Counted from the stretch's first letter, positions 40,903 through 49,484 are shown. The stretch: DNA of 64,000 nt from Shewanella sp. CG12_big_fil_rev_8_21_14_0_65_47_15 (GCF_002783505.1 NZ_PFGL01000019.1:62001-126000); one strand, 5' to 3'. The notes: generated by a model not told the origin, from the letters alone. Translations and numbers: made by a program.

Positions 40903-41802
40903 ATGACACTATTTCAGGATTTCGGTATCACACCAGAGCTAGCCACTATACTGGCAATCGACCTCACTATTGCGGTTATCTTGCTGACATTAATGCGTTA
41001 TTTGCAAGGCTGGAGCGTGAAAGTCAACAGCCGTAACGAATTAGCGGAGCGGGATAACTTTGCCTTTGGCATCAGTACCGCGGGCGCCGTTGCCGCACTA
41101 GGCATAGTGCTCACGGGCGCTATCACGGGCGCAGCGGCACATTCCTATCTTACTGAAGCCATTGGCATGAGCGCCTATGGTCTATTCGGTTTAGTGCTGA
41201 TTAAACTCGGCCGTTTCCTCCACGATAAGATTGCCTTAAATGAGTTTGATAAGAATGAACAAATCATCAAAGGAAATGTGTCCGTCGCCATTGTCGATGC
41301 CAGCGTTGCCATAGCGACAGCCATCATCATCCGCTCCGTGCTGTTATGGGCGGAAGATTTAACCCTCGATACTTTTATCGCTATCTTCAGTGCCTTTGCG
41401 ATTTCGCAGTTGATGTTAGTGCTACTGACTCGCTGGCGTGAAAATCGTTTCGCTAGTCGCAATCAAGACTCCTCAATGCAGCAGGCTTTGGTGCAGGGGC
41501 ACACGGCTGTGGCCATACGTCACGCGGGTTATATGATTGCGATGGCGCTGAGCTTTAACGCCGCCAGTCACTTTATCATTTATAATCCAACGGCCTATGT
41601 CACGAACGTGATCGGCTGGTTAGTGTTCTCCGTTATCATGCTGATCGCACTGACTTTGCTGCTGTTTATTGTGAAAAAACTGGTATTAGCCCGTATCAAT
41701 TTAGCCGATGAAGTAGAAAGACAGCACAATATTGGCATCGCCGCCGTTGAAATGGCGATCAGTATCGCTATCGCGCTTATCCTCACGGCACTGATGGCGT
41801 AA
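40903..41802 (+). CDS. DUF350 integral membrane protein (two DUF350 units; YjfL-like)
   Basis: This is a 299-residue inner membrane protein with about eight hydrophobic segments. The unit NFAFGISTAGAVAALGIVLTGAI with following helices appears in the first half, and a comparable RHAGYMIAMALSFNAASHF unit in the second, so it looks like two DUF350 domains in tandem; E. coli YjfL (about 130 residues) has one. AAGGA lies six bases before the ATG. It is 13 bases after the lipoprotein gene and 4 bases before the spermidine-synthase-like gene. The biochemical role is unknown; DUF350 proteins recur beside PspA homologues. Confidence 0.88.
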   Translation: MTLFQDFGITPELATILAIDLTIAVILLTLMRYLQGWSVKVNSRNELAERDNFAFGISTAGAVAALGIVLTGAITGAAAHSYLTEAIGMSAYGLFGLVLIKLGRFLHDKIALNEFDKNEQIIKGNVSVAIVDASVAIATAIIIRSVLLWAEDLTLDTFIAIFSAFAISQLMLVLLTRWRENRFASRNQDSSMQQALVQGHTAVAIRHAGYMIAMALSFNAASHFIIYNPTAYVTNVIGWLVFSVIMLIALTLLLFIVKKLVLARINLADEVERQHNIGIAAVEMAISIAIALILTALMA

Positions 41803-41806
41803 CCGA

Positions 41807-43531
41807 ATGCAAGAAACCAGCTTAACCCCCTTAGCGGCTAAACCTAGCCGCCTAGGTTGGTTCGACGATGCCCTATTACTGGGCATTATGGCCGTGTTAG
41901 CAGGCTGCGGCCTGATTTACGAATATCTGTTATCCCATTATGCGGGGCGCATTTTAGGGGCGTTAGAAGCCGCCATCTACACTATGATCGGCCTGATGAT
42001 AGTCTCCATGGGTTTAGGTGCCTTTGCCGCCCGTAAGATCCGTGATGCCTTTACCGGTTTTGTCGTTTTAGAACTCACGGTCGCACTCTGTGGCTCATTG
42101 GCCATTCTTATCACCGCCGCCGTGATAGGTTTTGGCCAGCAGCTACCTATGCTGATCGCCAGCACCTTAGGCTTACCACCGGATCAACTGCCCGAGGGCG
42201 GTGTGATTGGTCAACTACAGAAACTCAGTGAATACTTACCCTATCTGTGGGGAGTATTGCTCGGGTTGATGATAGGTATGGAAATCCCACTGATCGCTAG
42301 GGTTCGCCAATCCCTTTCGGACGAGCATTTGCTGCATAACGCAGGGACGATTTACGGTGCCGATTACATAGGTGCAGGCATAGGCGCTGCCATTTGGGTG
42401 GGCTTTATGCTTGCCATCGATATCCAACTCGCCGCGGCCTTAACCGCCAGTTTCAATCTGCTCGCGGGCTTTGTGTTTATCTGGCGATTCTGGCCTAAAA
42501 TCCATCGCCCTAAGCTCCTATTAACCGGGCACTTTATGGTCACAGGCGTCTTGTTGATACTCGCAACCCAGGGGCCACAATGGGAGCAACACTTCAATAA
42601 TCTGCTCTATAAAGACAAAGTAATTTACAGTAAAGCGACTCGGTTTCAACAGCTTACCTTTACTGAGCGCTTACGCGGGAACGGTCTGCCGCCCGTTTAT
42701 GCTTTATATATCAATGGCCGTCTGCAGTTTTCCAGTATTGATGAGCATATCTACCATGCGTTTCTGGTGCACCCCACACTCGCGGCCAGTGCTCGCCATA
42801 ACAAAGTGTTGATTATTGGCGGCGGTGACGGACTGGGTCTCAAACAAGTGCTGCGCTGGCAGCCTGAGCAAGTGACCCTGCTCGATCTTGATGCGGCGCT
42901 GGTGCAACTGTTTAAGTCCCCCGATACCGATATGCCCGACAGATTGAGCCGTGCCATGTTAGCGCTCAATGGCGATGCCTTTAACGATCCCCGCGTCACA
43001 GTAATCAACGATGATGCCTTTAATGGTGTCGATAAACTGATTGCCACTGGTGTGAAATACGATGCCATTATTGTGGACCTGCCCGATCCGAGCCACCCCG
43101 ATCTTAATAAGCTGTATTCGGATTATTTCTACCGTAAATTAAAGGAACTAATGAGTCATGATGGCGCTCTGACAGTACAGTCAACCTCGCCTTACCATGC
43201 CCAAATGGCATTTATATCGGTCGCAAAAACCTTGGCATTAGCGGGATTTGACGTCAAACAGTACCATCATAATGTGCCTAGTTTCGGTGAATGGGGCTGG
43301 AGTATTGCAACATTAAGCGGCAAAGATGCCCAACATAGGCTGGCCGAGCTTAAGACTCTGCCTGTACAGGATAATTGGTTGACCTTAGGTTTAGTGAGCG
43401 GGGCCTTTGAGTTTCCGGCTAATTTTTACCGGGATGCCGCCAATATCAAACCTAATGAACTCGGCTCCTTGCAGTTGTATCACTACCATCTACAGGCTTG
43501 GTCCGAAACCCAAGGACTGGAACTTTTTTAA
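41807..43531 (+). CDS. Membrane-anchored spermidine synthase-like protein
   Basis: The N-terminal half (about 20-265) has seven or so membrane segments. The C-terminal half (about 320-520) is a spermidine-synthase-like Rossmann domain with VLIIGGGDGLGLKQVL near residue 325, LLDLDAALV near 362 and IIVDLPDPSHPDLNKLYS near 420. These match the SAM/decarboxylated-SAM pocket and the catalytic Asp region. It may transfer an aminopropyl group or modify another amine at the membrane; the actual substrate is unknown. It is 574 residues, twice the length of soluble SpeE. It starts 4 bases after the DUF350 gene without a strong ribosome-binding site, so coupling is likely. Confidence 0.9.
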   Translation: MQETSLTPLAAKPSRLGWFDDALLLGIMAVLAGCGLIYEYLLSHYAGRILGALEAAIYTMIGLMIVSMGLGAFAARKIRDAFTGFVVLELTVALCGSLAILITAAVIGFGQQLPMLIASTLGLPPDQLPEGGVIGQLQKLSEYLPYLWGVLLGLMIGMEIPLIARVRQSLSDEHLLHNAGTIYGADYIGAGIGAAIWVGFMLAIDIQLAAALTASFNLLAGFVFIWRFWPKIHRPKLLLTGHFMVTGVLLILATQGPQWEQHFNNLLYKDKVIYSKATRFQQLTFTERLRGNGLPPVYALYINGRLQFSSIDEHIYHAFLVHPTLAASARHNKVLIIGGGDGLGLKQVLRWQPEQVTLLDLDAALVQLFKSPDTDMPDRLSRAMLALNGDAFNDPRVTVINDDAFNGVDKLIATGVKYDAIIVDLPDPSHPDLNKLYSDYFYRKLKELMSHDGALTVQSTSPYHAQMAFISVAKTLALAGFDVKQYHHNVPSFGEWGWSIATLSGKDAQHRLAELKTLPVQDNWLTLGLVSGAFEFPANFYRDAANIKPNELGSLQLYHYHLQAWSETQGLELF

Positions 43532-43547
43532 CGGATAAAGATAGTAC

Positions 43548-43575
43548 TTGACATATTATGTCTTAGTGCTATCTT
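43548..43575 (+). promoter_or_regulatory. Sigma-70-type promoter of the DUF2170-PspA operon
   Basis: A perfect -35 TTGACA (43548-43553) is separated by 16 bases from TATCTT (43570-43575, four of six matches to the -10 consensus). The -35 lies inside the left operator palindrome. Confidence 0.6.
43550..43562. promoter_or_regulatory. Palindromic operator GACATATTATGTC (site 2)
   Basis: Identical to site 1 and overlapping the -35 element. With site 3 it forms a larger inverted repeat with 16-base arms (43548-43563 and 43583-43598). Confidence 0.75.
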
Positions 43576-43583
43576 TGAACACA

Positions 43584-43596
43584 GACATAATATGTC
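43584..43596. promoter_or_regulatory. Palindromic operator GACATAATATGTC (site 3)
   Basis: The palindrome centre is 34 bases from that of site 2 and lies just downstream of the predicted transcription start. This is a repressor-like arrangement around the promoter. Confidence 0.75.
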
Positions 43597-43609
43597 AATA
43601 AGGACAAAT

Positions 43610-44023
43610 ATGAATATCCATACCCTTGCCAATCACCTCAACAGTCTTGGCAACAACAGCCAAACAGGCTTTCAATTCGATTGTTATCCTATTGATGGCG
43701 AAGTCGAAGTATTGCAAGTGAATGTGGTTGGCCGTGAAGAAATCCCGGTATTCGTATCGGTGACGGATAACCAGATTCTCTGCATCAGTTACCTGTGGGG
43801 CGAGAACGAAGTAAACCAAGAACGTCGCAGTGAAATGTTTGAGACCATGCTAGAACTCAACATTCCAATGCCCCTGTCAGCCTTTGCGAAAATTGATGAC
43901 AAATACGTGGTTTACGGTGCGCTATCACTGCAATCTAGCATGCTCGAAATCGAGCAAGAATTAGCAGTTTTATCCGATAACTGCTTAGAAGTTATCGATG
44001 AAATGGTCGACTATCTGAAATAA
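43610..44023 (+). CDS. DUF2170 family protein (YjfI-like)
   Basis: This is a 137-residue soluble, acidic protein matching the size of E. coli YjfI. The ATG at 43610 is chosen because AAGGA lies five bases upstream; the earlier in-frame ATG at 43592 lies inside the operator. Its sequence (FQFDCYPIDGEVEVLQVNVVGREEIPVFVSVTDNQILC) suggests a small alpha/beta fold of the type linked to secretion-chaperone-like proteins. It is first in the operon with PspA (11 bases downstream). Biochemical function is unknown; family context points to envelope stress. Confidence 0.88.
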   Translation: MNIHTLANHLNSLGNNSQTGFQFDCYPIDGEVEVLQVNVVGREEIPVFVSVTDNQILCISYLWGENEVNQERRSEMFETMLELNIPMPLSAFAKIDDKYVVYGALSLQSSMLEIEQELAVLSDNCLEVIDEMVDYLK

Positions 44024-44034
44024 GGAGCCACAAA

Positions 44035-44724
44035 ATGGGCATTCTGAATAAAATTTTGACAGCGTTTCGCGGTGGTGCCACCGAAGTTGGCCAAAGCATC
44101 GTTGACGCAAACTCAACCCGTATTTTCGAACAGGAAATCCGTGACGCCGAGAAACATTTAACCAACGCTAAGCGCGAACTGACCGATGTAATGGCAAAAG
44201 AAATGCAAGCCAGCCGCGAAATCGATCGCCTGAAACGTTCGATTGCCGAACACGAAGGTTATGCGACTCAAGCATTGGACAAAGGTAATGAAGCCTTAGC
44301 CATTGAAGTGGCAGAAAAAATTGCCCAGCTCGATCAAGAGCTTGCTGAGCAGCAAAGTGCCAACGATAGCTTTAGCGCCCATGCAGCACGTTTGAAGGAT
44401 TTAGTGAAGAAAACCGAGCGTCAACTGTCTGATTATCAGCGCCAGTTAAGCATGGTTAAAACCACTGAAAGCGTGCAAAAAGCCACGGCAACCATTACTG
44501 ACTCGTTCGCGTCTAGCAACTCTAAGCTGCTGAATGCTAAAGATTCACTCGAGCGCATCAAGGCACGTCAGCAACAGTTTGACGACCGTCTGAAAGCGGC
44601 AGAAACCTTAGCCGATGAAAACAGTGATAAATCACTGCAAGCTAAGTTAGCCGAAGCGGGGATAGGCGAGCAAAAGTCTAATGCTAATGCCGTGCTTGAC
44701 CGTATCAAAGCACGTAAAAGCTAA
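44035..44724 (+). CDS. PspA/IM30 family protein (YjfJ-like)
   Basis: This membrane-associated coiled-coil protein is related to PspA and Vipp1, ESCRT-III-like membrane-remodelling proteins. It has 229 residues, nearly all alpha-helical with heptad patterns from about residue 25 to 190. The N-terminus MGILNKILTAFRGGATEVGQSIVD matches the amphipathic start of IM30 proteins. It belongs with YjfJ by context (DUF2170 before, DUF2491 after) rather than the pspF-pspABC operon. AAGGAG lies seven bases upstream. It is followed by a strong terminator. Confidence 0.93.
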   Translation: MGILNKILTAFRGGATEVGQSIVDANSTRIFEQEIRDAEKHLTNAKRELTDVMAKEMQASREIDRLKRSIAEHEGYATQALDKGNEALAIEVAEKIAQLDQELAEQQSANDSFSAHAARLKDLVKKTERQLSDYQRQLSMVKTTESVQKATATITDSFASSNSKLLNAKDSLERIKARQQQFDDRLKAAETLADENSDKSLQAKLAEAGIGEQKSNANAVLDRIKARKS

Positions 44725-44738
44725 GCAATGATTGACCG

Positions 44739-44789
44739 AATGCCGAGTCTCAGTGGGATATCACCCCCTACTGACCTCGGCATTTTTTT
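44739..44789 (+). terminator. Intrinsic terminator after the PspA gene
   Basis: AATGCCGAG pairs with CTCGGCATT, with an inner TCAGT/ACTGA stem and a T7 run. Later cluster genes are therefore likely transcribed from another promoter or by read-through. Confidence 0.85.
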
Positions 44790-44834
44790 GCTTTATTCGC
44801 GATTGAACCTTAGCCAGTGAGATTTTGCAGCCTA

Positions 44835-44888
44835 TGGCTAACTATATCGTTATGACTAACTATGCCGTTCTGGCTAACTAGGCCGTAT
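44835..44888 (+). repeat. Three 18-bp imperfect tandem repeats upstream of the DUF2491 gene
   Basis: Units beginning TGGCTAACTATATCGTTA, TGACTAACTATGCCGTTC and TGGCTAACTAGGCCGTAT follow each other without gap. They end 40 bases before the DUF2491 start. Confidence 0.85.
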
Positions 44889-44928
44889 TGGATTTTACCG
44901 CACACGGACGCCGTCAGTAGGAGTGAAT

Positions 44929-45582
44929 ATGGGATTTTTCAACAGTATTTTTGGCAAGAAAGCACCGCCACAGCGTGAGCTCAATCACCCATCAGCGCTC
45001 AATGTGGGCGATATGATCTCCATCGATAACAGCTTTGCTTTACCCACACAATTACGCGGCCAGCAACTTAAGGTTGAAGCCGTTAACACCTATGAGTTTG
45101 AACGCCGTCAGCAGGCAGAATGGGTGCTCAAAGGCCATGGTAGCGATACCATTTATTTAAGCATTGAAGAGGACGATGAAACCTACCTCGCCTTTTCCTT
45201 AAAAATTTCTCGCTCCCAGGTAGAACAGATTTTCGATTTGGAGCAATTTAGCACGCTGTTTGATGAGCCAGGCCATGCAACGTTACTGACTCAGGAATTA
45301 CCCGCAGAACTCGCCAATCAACTTGAGCAATGGCTAGGAAAACAATACCATCAAGTGACGTTTGCCGCCTTTGGTTACTTTCACCGCGAAGATTATCGCA
45401 ATATTAAGCCGCCCCAAGATGCCAATGGTGCCACGGGAGAACCCTTTGAATATTATCTCTTACTCGATGATGACGAGAGTCGCGCGCTGGAGGTTGAAGT
45501 TTACGAAGGTGGCGATACCGATGTGGTATTAACGCTATATAGACCAATCACAGACATTAGAGATTACTGGCCTGGTAAGTAG
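44929..45582 (+). CDS. DUF2491 family protein (YjfK-like)
   Basis: This is a 217-residue acidic, soluble protein of the size of E. coli YjfK. It starts MGFFNSIFGKKAPP, a short hydrophobic/basic head common to proteins that touch membranes, and contains a beta-rich region such as EWVLKGHGSDTIYLSIEEDDETYLAFSLKI. AGGAG ends five bases before the ATG at 44929, which decides against the GTG at 44923. It follows the pspA-like gene by about 200 bases across a terminator and tandem repeats. Function is unknown. Confidence 0.88.
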   Translation: MGFFNSIFGKKAPPQRELNHPSALNVGDMISIDNSFALPTQLRGQQLKVEAVNTYEFERRQQAEWVLKGHGSDTIYLSIEEDDETYLAFSLKISRSQVEQIFDLEQFSTLFDEPGHATLLTQELPAELANQLEQWLGKQYHQVTFAAFGYFHREDYRNIKPPQDANGATGEPFEYYLLLDDDESRALEVEVYEGGDTDVVLTLYRPITDIRDYWPGK

Positions 45583-45700
45583 TGGCTAGAATAAGATAAA
45601 GTGCGAAGCTCACACTTTACCACTAAGCGAAATACAATATCAGGGTGTAGTCTCGCTATAGTTAGCGATATATATGGTTGATAGCAATAGGTAATACGTA

Positions 45701-46030
45701 ATGAGTAAAACGAAAAATCCACTTCCAGAGCAATGGTTGAAGAATCAACAGGCCGCCAAGGCGACACAAGTGGCATTCGATCTCGATGAAAAATTTCAAT
45801 ACTCTATCCGCAAAGCGGCACTGGATGCGGGTGTGAGTCCTTCGGATCAAATCCGTACCATTTTAGGTCTCAGTGTATCAAAACGCCCGACTCGTCCACG
45901 CTTAACTGTATCCCTCAATGCCGAAGACTATGTACAACTCGCCGAAAAATACGGCCTCAGTGCCGATGCGCAATTGGAAATTAAGCGTCGTGTGCTCGAT
46001 GATTTAGTGCACTTCGTCGATAAAAAGTGA
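45701..46030 (+). CDS. Small protein with two ribbon-helix-helix-like segments
   Basis: I do not recognise a named family. The 109-residue basic protein has two segments that each look like a strand plus two helices: TQVAFDLDEKFQYSIRKAA... (about 22-50) and RLTVSLNAEDYVQLAEKYG... (about 66-95). The pattern of alternating polar residues followed by helices resembles ribbon-helix-helix DNA-binding proteins. It lies in the PspA/DUF350 cluster and is a candidate for the factor that binds the repeated GACATAWTATGTC palindromes. This is inference. The ribosome-binding site is weak (AGGTAA). Confidence 0.7.
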   Translation: MSKTKNPLPEQWLKNQQAAKATQVAFDLDEKFQYSIRKAALDAGVSPSDQIRTILGLSVSKRPTRPRLTVSLNAEDYVQLAEKYGLSADAQLEIKRRVLDDLVHFVDKK

Positions 46031-46175
46031 GCCCCTGCAATGTCAAGCTATGGTCATTATTTAGCGCAGTTAACACCCAAGTGATAGCCCATTATTTGTC
46101 ACAAAGTTAATTTACTCATAGCGTAAACTCTTTTACCTTAACTATTTGCCGCACAAAACAGGGATCCTGTTAAGC

Positions 46176-47000
46176 ATGACTGATAAAACCCCTTGGTCAC
46201 TCCGTACGCTCGGTAGCCCTTCACCCTTCGAGTTAGCTATGATGTTGTTATCATTGCTATCTGTGATCATAGTGCTGGTCATGACCTTTGGTCGCCTCGA
46301 TGGTGAAACCTATCGGTTACTGTTTTTTATTGATACGACCATTTGCTTGATTTTCATGATTAATTTTTTTATTGGTCTGTTTCGTGCCCGGGATAAAACC
46401 TATTACCTACGCCACCATTGGATTGATTTTATTGCCAGCATTCCGGCAATTGAAGCCCTACGTATCGCCCGTGTGTTCCAGATCCTAAGGGTTATCCGGC
46501 TGATCCGCATGAGCCGCTCCCTACTCCTACCACTGATAAAGCAGCGTAAACAAACCACTTTAGCCAGCCTATTGGTCGCCATGGTGACTATCCTTACCTT
46601 TGCCTCGATCATTATTTTAATCGTCGAAAGCGGCACCGAAGGCGCTAATATTCAAACCGCCGAACAAGCCATTTGGTGGGCCTTAGTCACTATTTCAACC
46701 GTTGGCTATGGGGATTATTACCCTGTTAGCACCGCAGGTCATATCGTTGGCGGCATAGTTATCGTGAGTGGCGTCAGCTTCTTCGGGGTGATCTCTGGTT
46801 ATATGGCATCGGTATTTGTCGCTCCCGATGAAACCGAGAGACAGGAACGCCAAGACGCCCATAAGGCTGAAATCAAGTCAGAGCTAGAAGTTGCACTAAC
46901 GAGAATGGAGGCGAGTCAGCGGCAAATGGAGCAAAATCAGGCACAAATGTTGACTAAAATTGCCGAGCTAAAGCAGGCATTAGAAGATAGAAAAGACTAG
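46176..47000 (+). CDS. Voltage-gated potassium channel-like protein
   Basis: This is a six-segment ion channel. S1-S3 occupy about residues 20-90, and an S4-like segment with regularly spaced Arg (RIARVFQILRVIRLIRMSR) lies near 98-116. The pore has WWALVTISTVGYGDYYP near residue 170 with the K+ filter TVGYGD. The cytoplasmic C-terminus (about 215-274) is a coiled coil rich in Glu, Gln and Lys, which could assemble the tetramer. The start is taken at ATG 46176 (MTDKTPWSL); the frame extends to a TTG at 46146. Similar channels occur beside YjfJ/DUF350 genes, so it may be part of the same stress system. Confidence 0.9.
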   Translation: MTDKTPWSLRTLGSPSPFELAMMLLSLLSVIIVLVMTFGRLDGETYRLLFFIDTTICLIFMINFFIGLFRARDKTYYLRHHWIDFIASIPAIEALRIARVFQILRVIRLIRMSRSLLLPLIKQRKQTTLASLLVAMVTILTFASIIILIVESGTEGANIQTAEQAIWWALVTISTVGYGDYYPVSTAGHIVGGIVIVSGVSFFGVISGYMASVFVAPDETERQERQDAHKAEIKSELEVALTRMEASQRQMEQNQAQMLTKIAELKQALEDRKD

Positions 47001-47035
47001 AGCCCGCTCCTTAGGCCCTAATCATCACCATAAAA

Positions 47036-48577
47036 CTACCAATAGACTGTTTGCTGCAGCGCATTTTGTCTGGAGGACTCCATGGCGAACAATAAGCTTT
47101 GCTGTTTTTCCTCAAGCCATTCACTTACATCAATCCCCAGTTGCTGAGCCGTCCCATTTAAGGTGCGATAGCAGGCTAAGGTTTTGATCCCAAGCACTAT
47201 ATCCTGCCAAGGAGCACGAAAAGCATCACGGGGTTTCGCCTCATATAACGCGCCATAGGCTTGACCCACTTGAATGCTTTCATCCAGTAGTCTTGCACAT
47301 CCTAAGTAATCTTCGCCTCCCATAGGTTTATCTAAAGGCATAGCATCGAGAATAGCCTGCCAAGAGGCTTGTTGAGCCCTATCTGCATGTTGCTGCAATC
47401 CCAGTTCATTATTTAAGGGAATATTGCCCGCACTGATATTGAGTAGAATGTCGACGATCGCCAGTTGCAGTTGACCATATTCCACTTGTCGCCAAAGGGA
47501 AGGTAGCTGCTCGGTTAGCTTAAGTTCATCAAACTGAACCTGCAACTGCCGCGTTAATGTACTACCTTCAACAAGTCTATTCACTAAGCCCTTTTGGCTG
47601 CCAAATAAAGCCGTAAGCGCCTGAGCCTCCTCAATAAAATCTAACTGATGTTCAATATTCATAAACCACTGTGACAAGCTGGTATCGAGTAAACCAAACT
47701 GGATTAAGGTCATACGCAGTAAACGAATACAGGCCCGCATCCGCCACCAAAGTGCGATACACGCTTCGTTATCAACCTCCTCAGTTATCATGCTTTCAAG
47801 CAGTTGCCAGCGTTCGAGCGCGGTTTCGAGTAGCACCTGACAGGTGGCCGTGAGTTCTTGCTGATGGGGCTGGTGTAGATTCATATCCACCGGCGTTGGC
47901 AGCGGTAGAAATTCGAGCGCACTGAGCGCTATAGGCTTCTGTTTACCCGCAAGTAGATAACCGCGCTGTGCCTTACTGGCTTTACCTAAACGCACGGGAA
48001 CGGCATTCGCCACTTGTAGCGCTAGGGTCAACAGTGCTTGGGTGTCACCACTGAGCAATTCAAACTCTAACTCGCATAGGGCTTGATGCTGACCGTTAGC
48101 GGTGATCTCCCCGATATCCAACGCGACTTCGATCACACTTTTGTCAATTTCAACATGCCAAGTACGGCGATTAAAATCCGTGTGAAAGACACAACTCAAC
48201 TGAGCTTGGACGGCGGCAATATCTGCAGCCTCTGGCCAAATTGTGGCTGGAAATAGGCTTAAATCTGGGCTATCCGCTTGAATGGTTACATTATATTCAG
48301 GCCGGGAATGGATCCCTCCCACAACTTGTCCTGCGGTTTTTATGGTCTGTTCTTTATGCTCATCGTAACCACGCACCCGCAATCCCATGTCCCAGCGACG
48401 TAACTGGAGGTCGGGTGTATCAAAATAACCATTTGCTAAACGACGCTTGCCTTGAGGTACGGAACTATCGAGGCTATCTAACTTATTTATCAGGGATTCT
48501 TGGTATTGTGGCAGGAAAAACAGCTTTAATTCAATCTCAGCATTCATTGCACGATCGCTCACTTTGTCATCAAACAT
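47036..48577 (-). CDS. ygiF: CYTH-domain inorganic triphosphatase with CHAD-like C-terminus (YgiF type)
   Basis: The N-terminal CYTH domain (about 11-215) begins AEIELKLFF, giving the ExExK signature, and includes YFDTPDLQLRRWDMGLRVRG, CELEFELLSG and KAQRGY; together these form the triphosphate tunnel. A helical C-terminal region (about 240-510) resembles CHAD domains. E. coli YgiF, a tripolyphosphatase, has 433 residues. Two starts are possible: 48577, with GAGGTGA just upstream, and ATG 48547, which begins directly MNAEIELK like E. coli. In E. coli ygiF adjoins glnE and ygiM; all three occur in this window but are separated. Confidence 0.88.
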   Translation of the reverse strand: MFDDKVSDRAMNAEIELKLFFLPQYQESLINKLDSLDSSVPQGKRRLANGYFDTPDLQLRRWDMGLRVRGYDEHKEQTIKTAGQVVGGIHSRPEYNVTIQADSPDLSLFPATIWPEAADIAAVQAQLSCVFHTDFNRRTWHVEIDKSVIEVALDIGEITANGQHQALCELEFELLSGDTQALLTLALQVANAVPVRLGKASKAQRGYLLAGKQKPIALSALEFLPLPTPVDMNLHQPHQQELTATCQVLLETALERWQLLESMITEEVDNEACIALWWRMRACIRLLRMTLIQFGLLDTSLSQWFMNIEHQLDFIEEAQALTALFGSQKGLVNRLVEGSTLTRQLQVQFDELKLTEQLPSLWRQVEYGQLQLAIVDILLNISAGNIPLNNELGLQQHADRAQQASWQAILDAMPLDKPMGGEDYLGCARLLDESIQVGQAYGALYEAKPRDAFRAPWQDIVLGIKTLACYRTLNGTAQQLGIDVSEWLEEKQQSLLFAMESSRQNALQQTVYW

Positions 48578-48644
48578 TCACCTCTGTGTCATTTTTAATT
48601 CATAATGTCACAAATGTGTCATAAAAATCCCTTAGGATTTGGTT

Positions 48645-48672
48645 TTGAAGTTGGTATAGAACCCGTTAGAAT
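48645..48672 (+). promoter_or_regulatory. Candidate promoter of the DUF47-PiT operon
   Basis: TTGAAG (48645-48650) and TAGAAT (48667-48672) are spaced by 16 bases. They lie about 105 bases before the DUF47 gene. Confidence 0.45.
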
Positions 48673-48778
48673 ATAGCTGTGATTTTTTCTCAAAAAACAC
48701 AGTTTCAATACGCGGACGCATAGGTTAACATGCGCCCGCTTTTTCCAATCATGGAACAATCTAAATAGGTAAACGGCA

Positions 48779-49459
48779 ATGCCAGTAAACTCTATTTTGG
48801 GCGTGTTTGCAAAATCGCCAATTAAGCCTCTTCAAGAGCACATGGACAAGGTCTACGATTGCGCATCGTTACTGGTCCCCTTTTTCGAAGCCACTATCAC
48901 AGGTAACTGGGATAATGCAGTTCAGCTACGTAAGCAAATCAGTTTAGCCGAAAAACAAGCAGATTCACTCAAGCGTGAAATTCGCCTTACTCTGCCAAGC
49001 GGTTTGTTTATGCCGGTAGAACGTACTGATTTATTGGAACTATTAACTCAACAAGATAAAATCGCTAATAAAGCAAAAGATATCTCTGGTCGTGTTATCG
49101 GCCGTCAATTGCTTATCCCTCAGGTTATGCAAGTGCCTTTTATTGCCTATCTACAACGCTGTATTGATGCGGTAGGTCTTGCACAACAAGTCATTAACGA
49201 GCTAGAAGATCTGTTAGAAACGGGTTTCCGCGGTCGCGAAGTCGACTTAGTGGCCAAAATGATCAACGAGCTCGATATCATCGAAGAAGATACTGACGAT
49301 CTACAAATTCAGTTACGCCGTCAGCTGTTCGCCCTGGAATCTGAATTGAATCCTGTCGATGTGATGTTCCTCTACAAAACGATTGAATGGGTCGGTGGTC
49401 TTGCGGATCTCGCCGAACGCGTCGGGTCACGTCTTGAGCTTATGCTGGCTCGCGTTTAA
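48779..49459 (+). CDS. DUF47/PhoU-like phosphate transport regulator
   Basis: This is a 226-residue all-helical protein of the TIGR00153/DUF47 family, related to PhoU, that accompanies PiT phosphate carriers. SPIKPLQEHMDKVYDCASLLVPFFEA begins the first helical bundle. Acidic metal-binding-type segments such as NELDIIEEDTDDLQIQLRRQLF near residue 165 occur in the second. It is 25 bases upstream of the PiT gene and probably modulates it. It has no DNA-binding domain. Confidence 0.92.
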   Translation: MPVNSILGVFAKSPIKPLQEHMDKVYDCASLLVPFFEATITGNWDNAVQLRKQISLAEKQADSLKREIRLTLPSGLFMPVERTDLLELLTQQDKIANKAKDISGRVIGRQLLIPQVMQVPFIAYLQRCIDAVGLAQQVINELEDLLETGFRGREVDLVAKMINELDIIEEDTDDLQIQLRRQLFALESELNPVDVMFLYKTIEWVGGLADLAERVGSRLELMLARV

Positions 49460-49484
49460 TAAATAAGGTTATCAAGGTATCAAT

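Noticed and set aside
43592-43609. Earlier in-frame ATG for the DUF2170 gene
   Set aside because: It lies inside operator site 3 and lacks a Shine-Dalgarno, whereas ATG 43610 has AAGGA at good distance.
45597-45619. TAAAGTG/CACTTTA hairpin after the DUF2491 gene
   Set aside because: The stem is only 7 bp with no T-run, so it is not convincing as a terminator.
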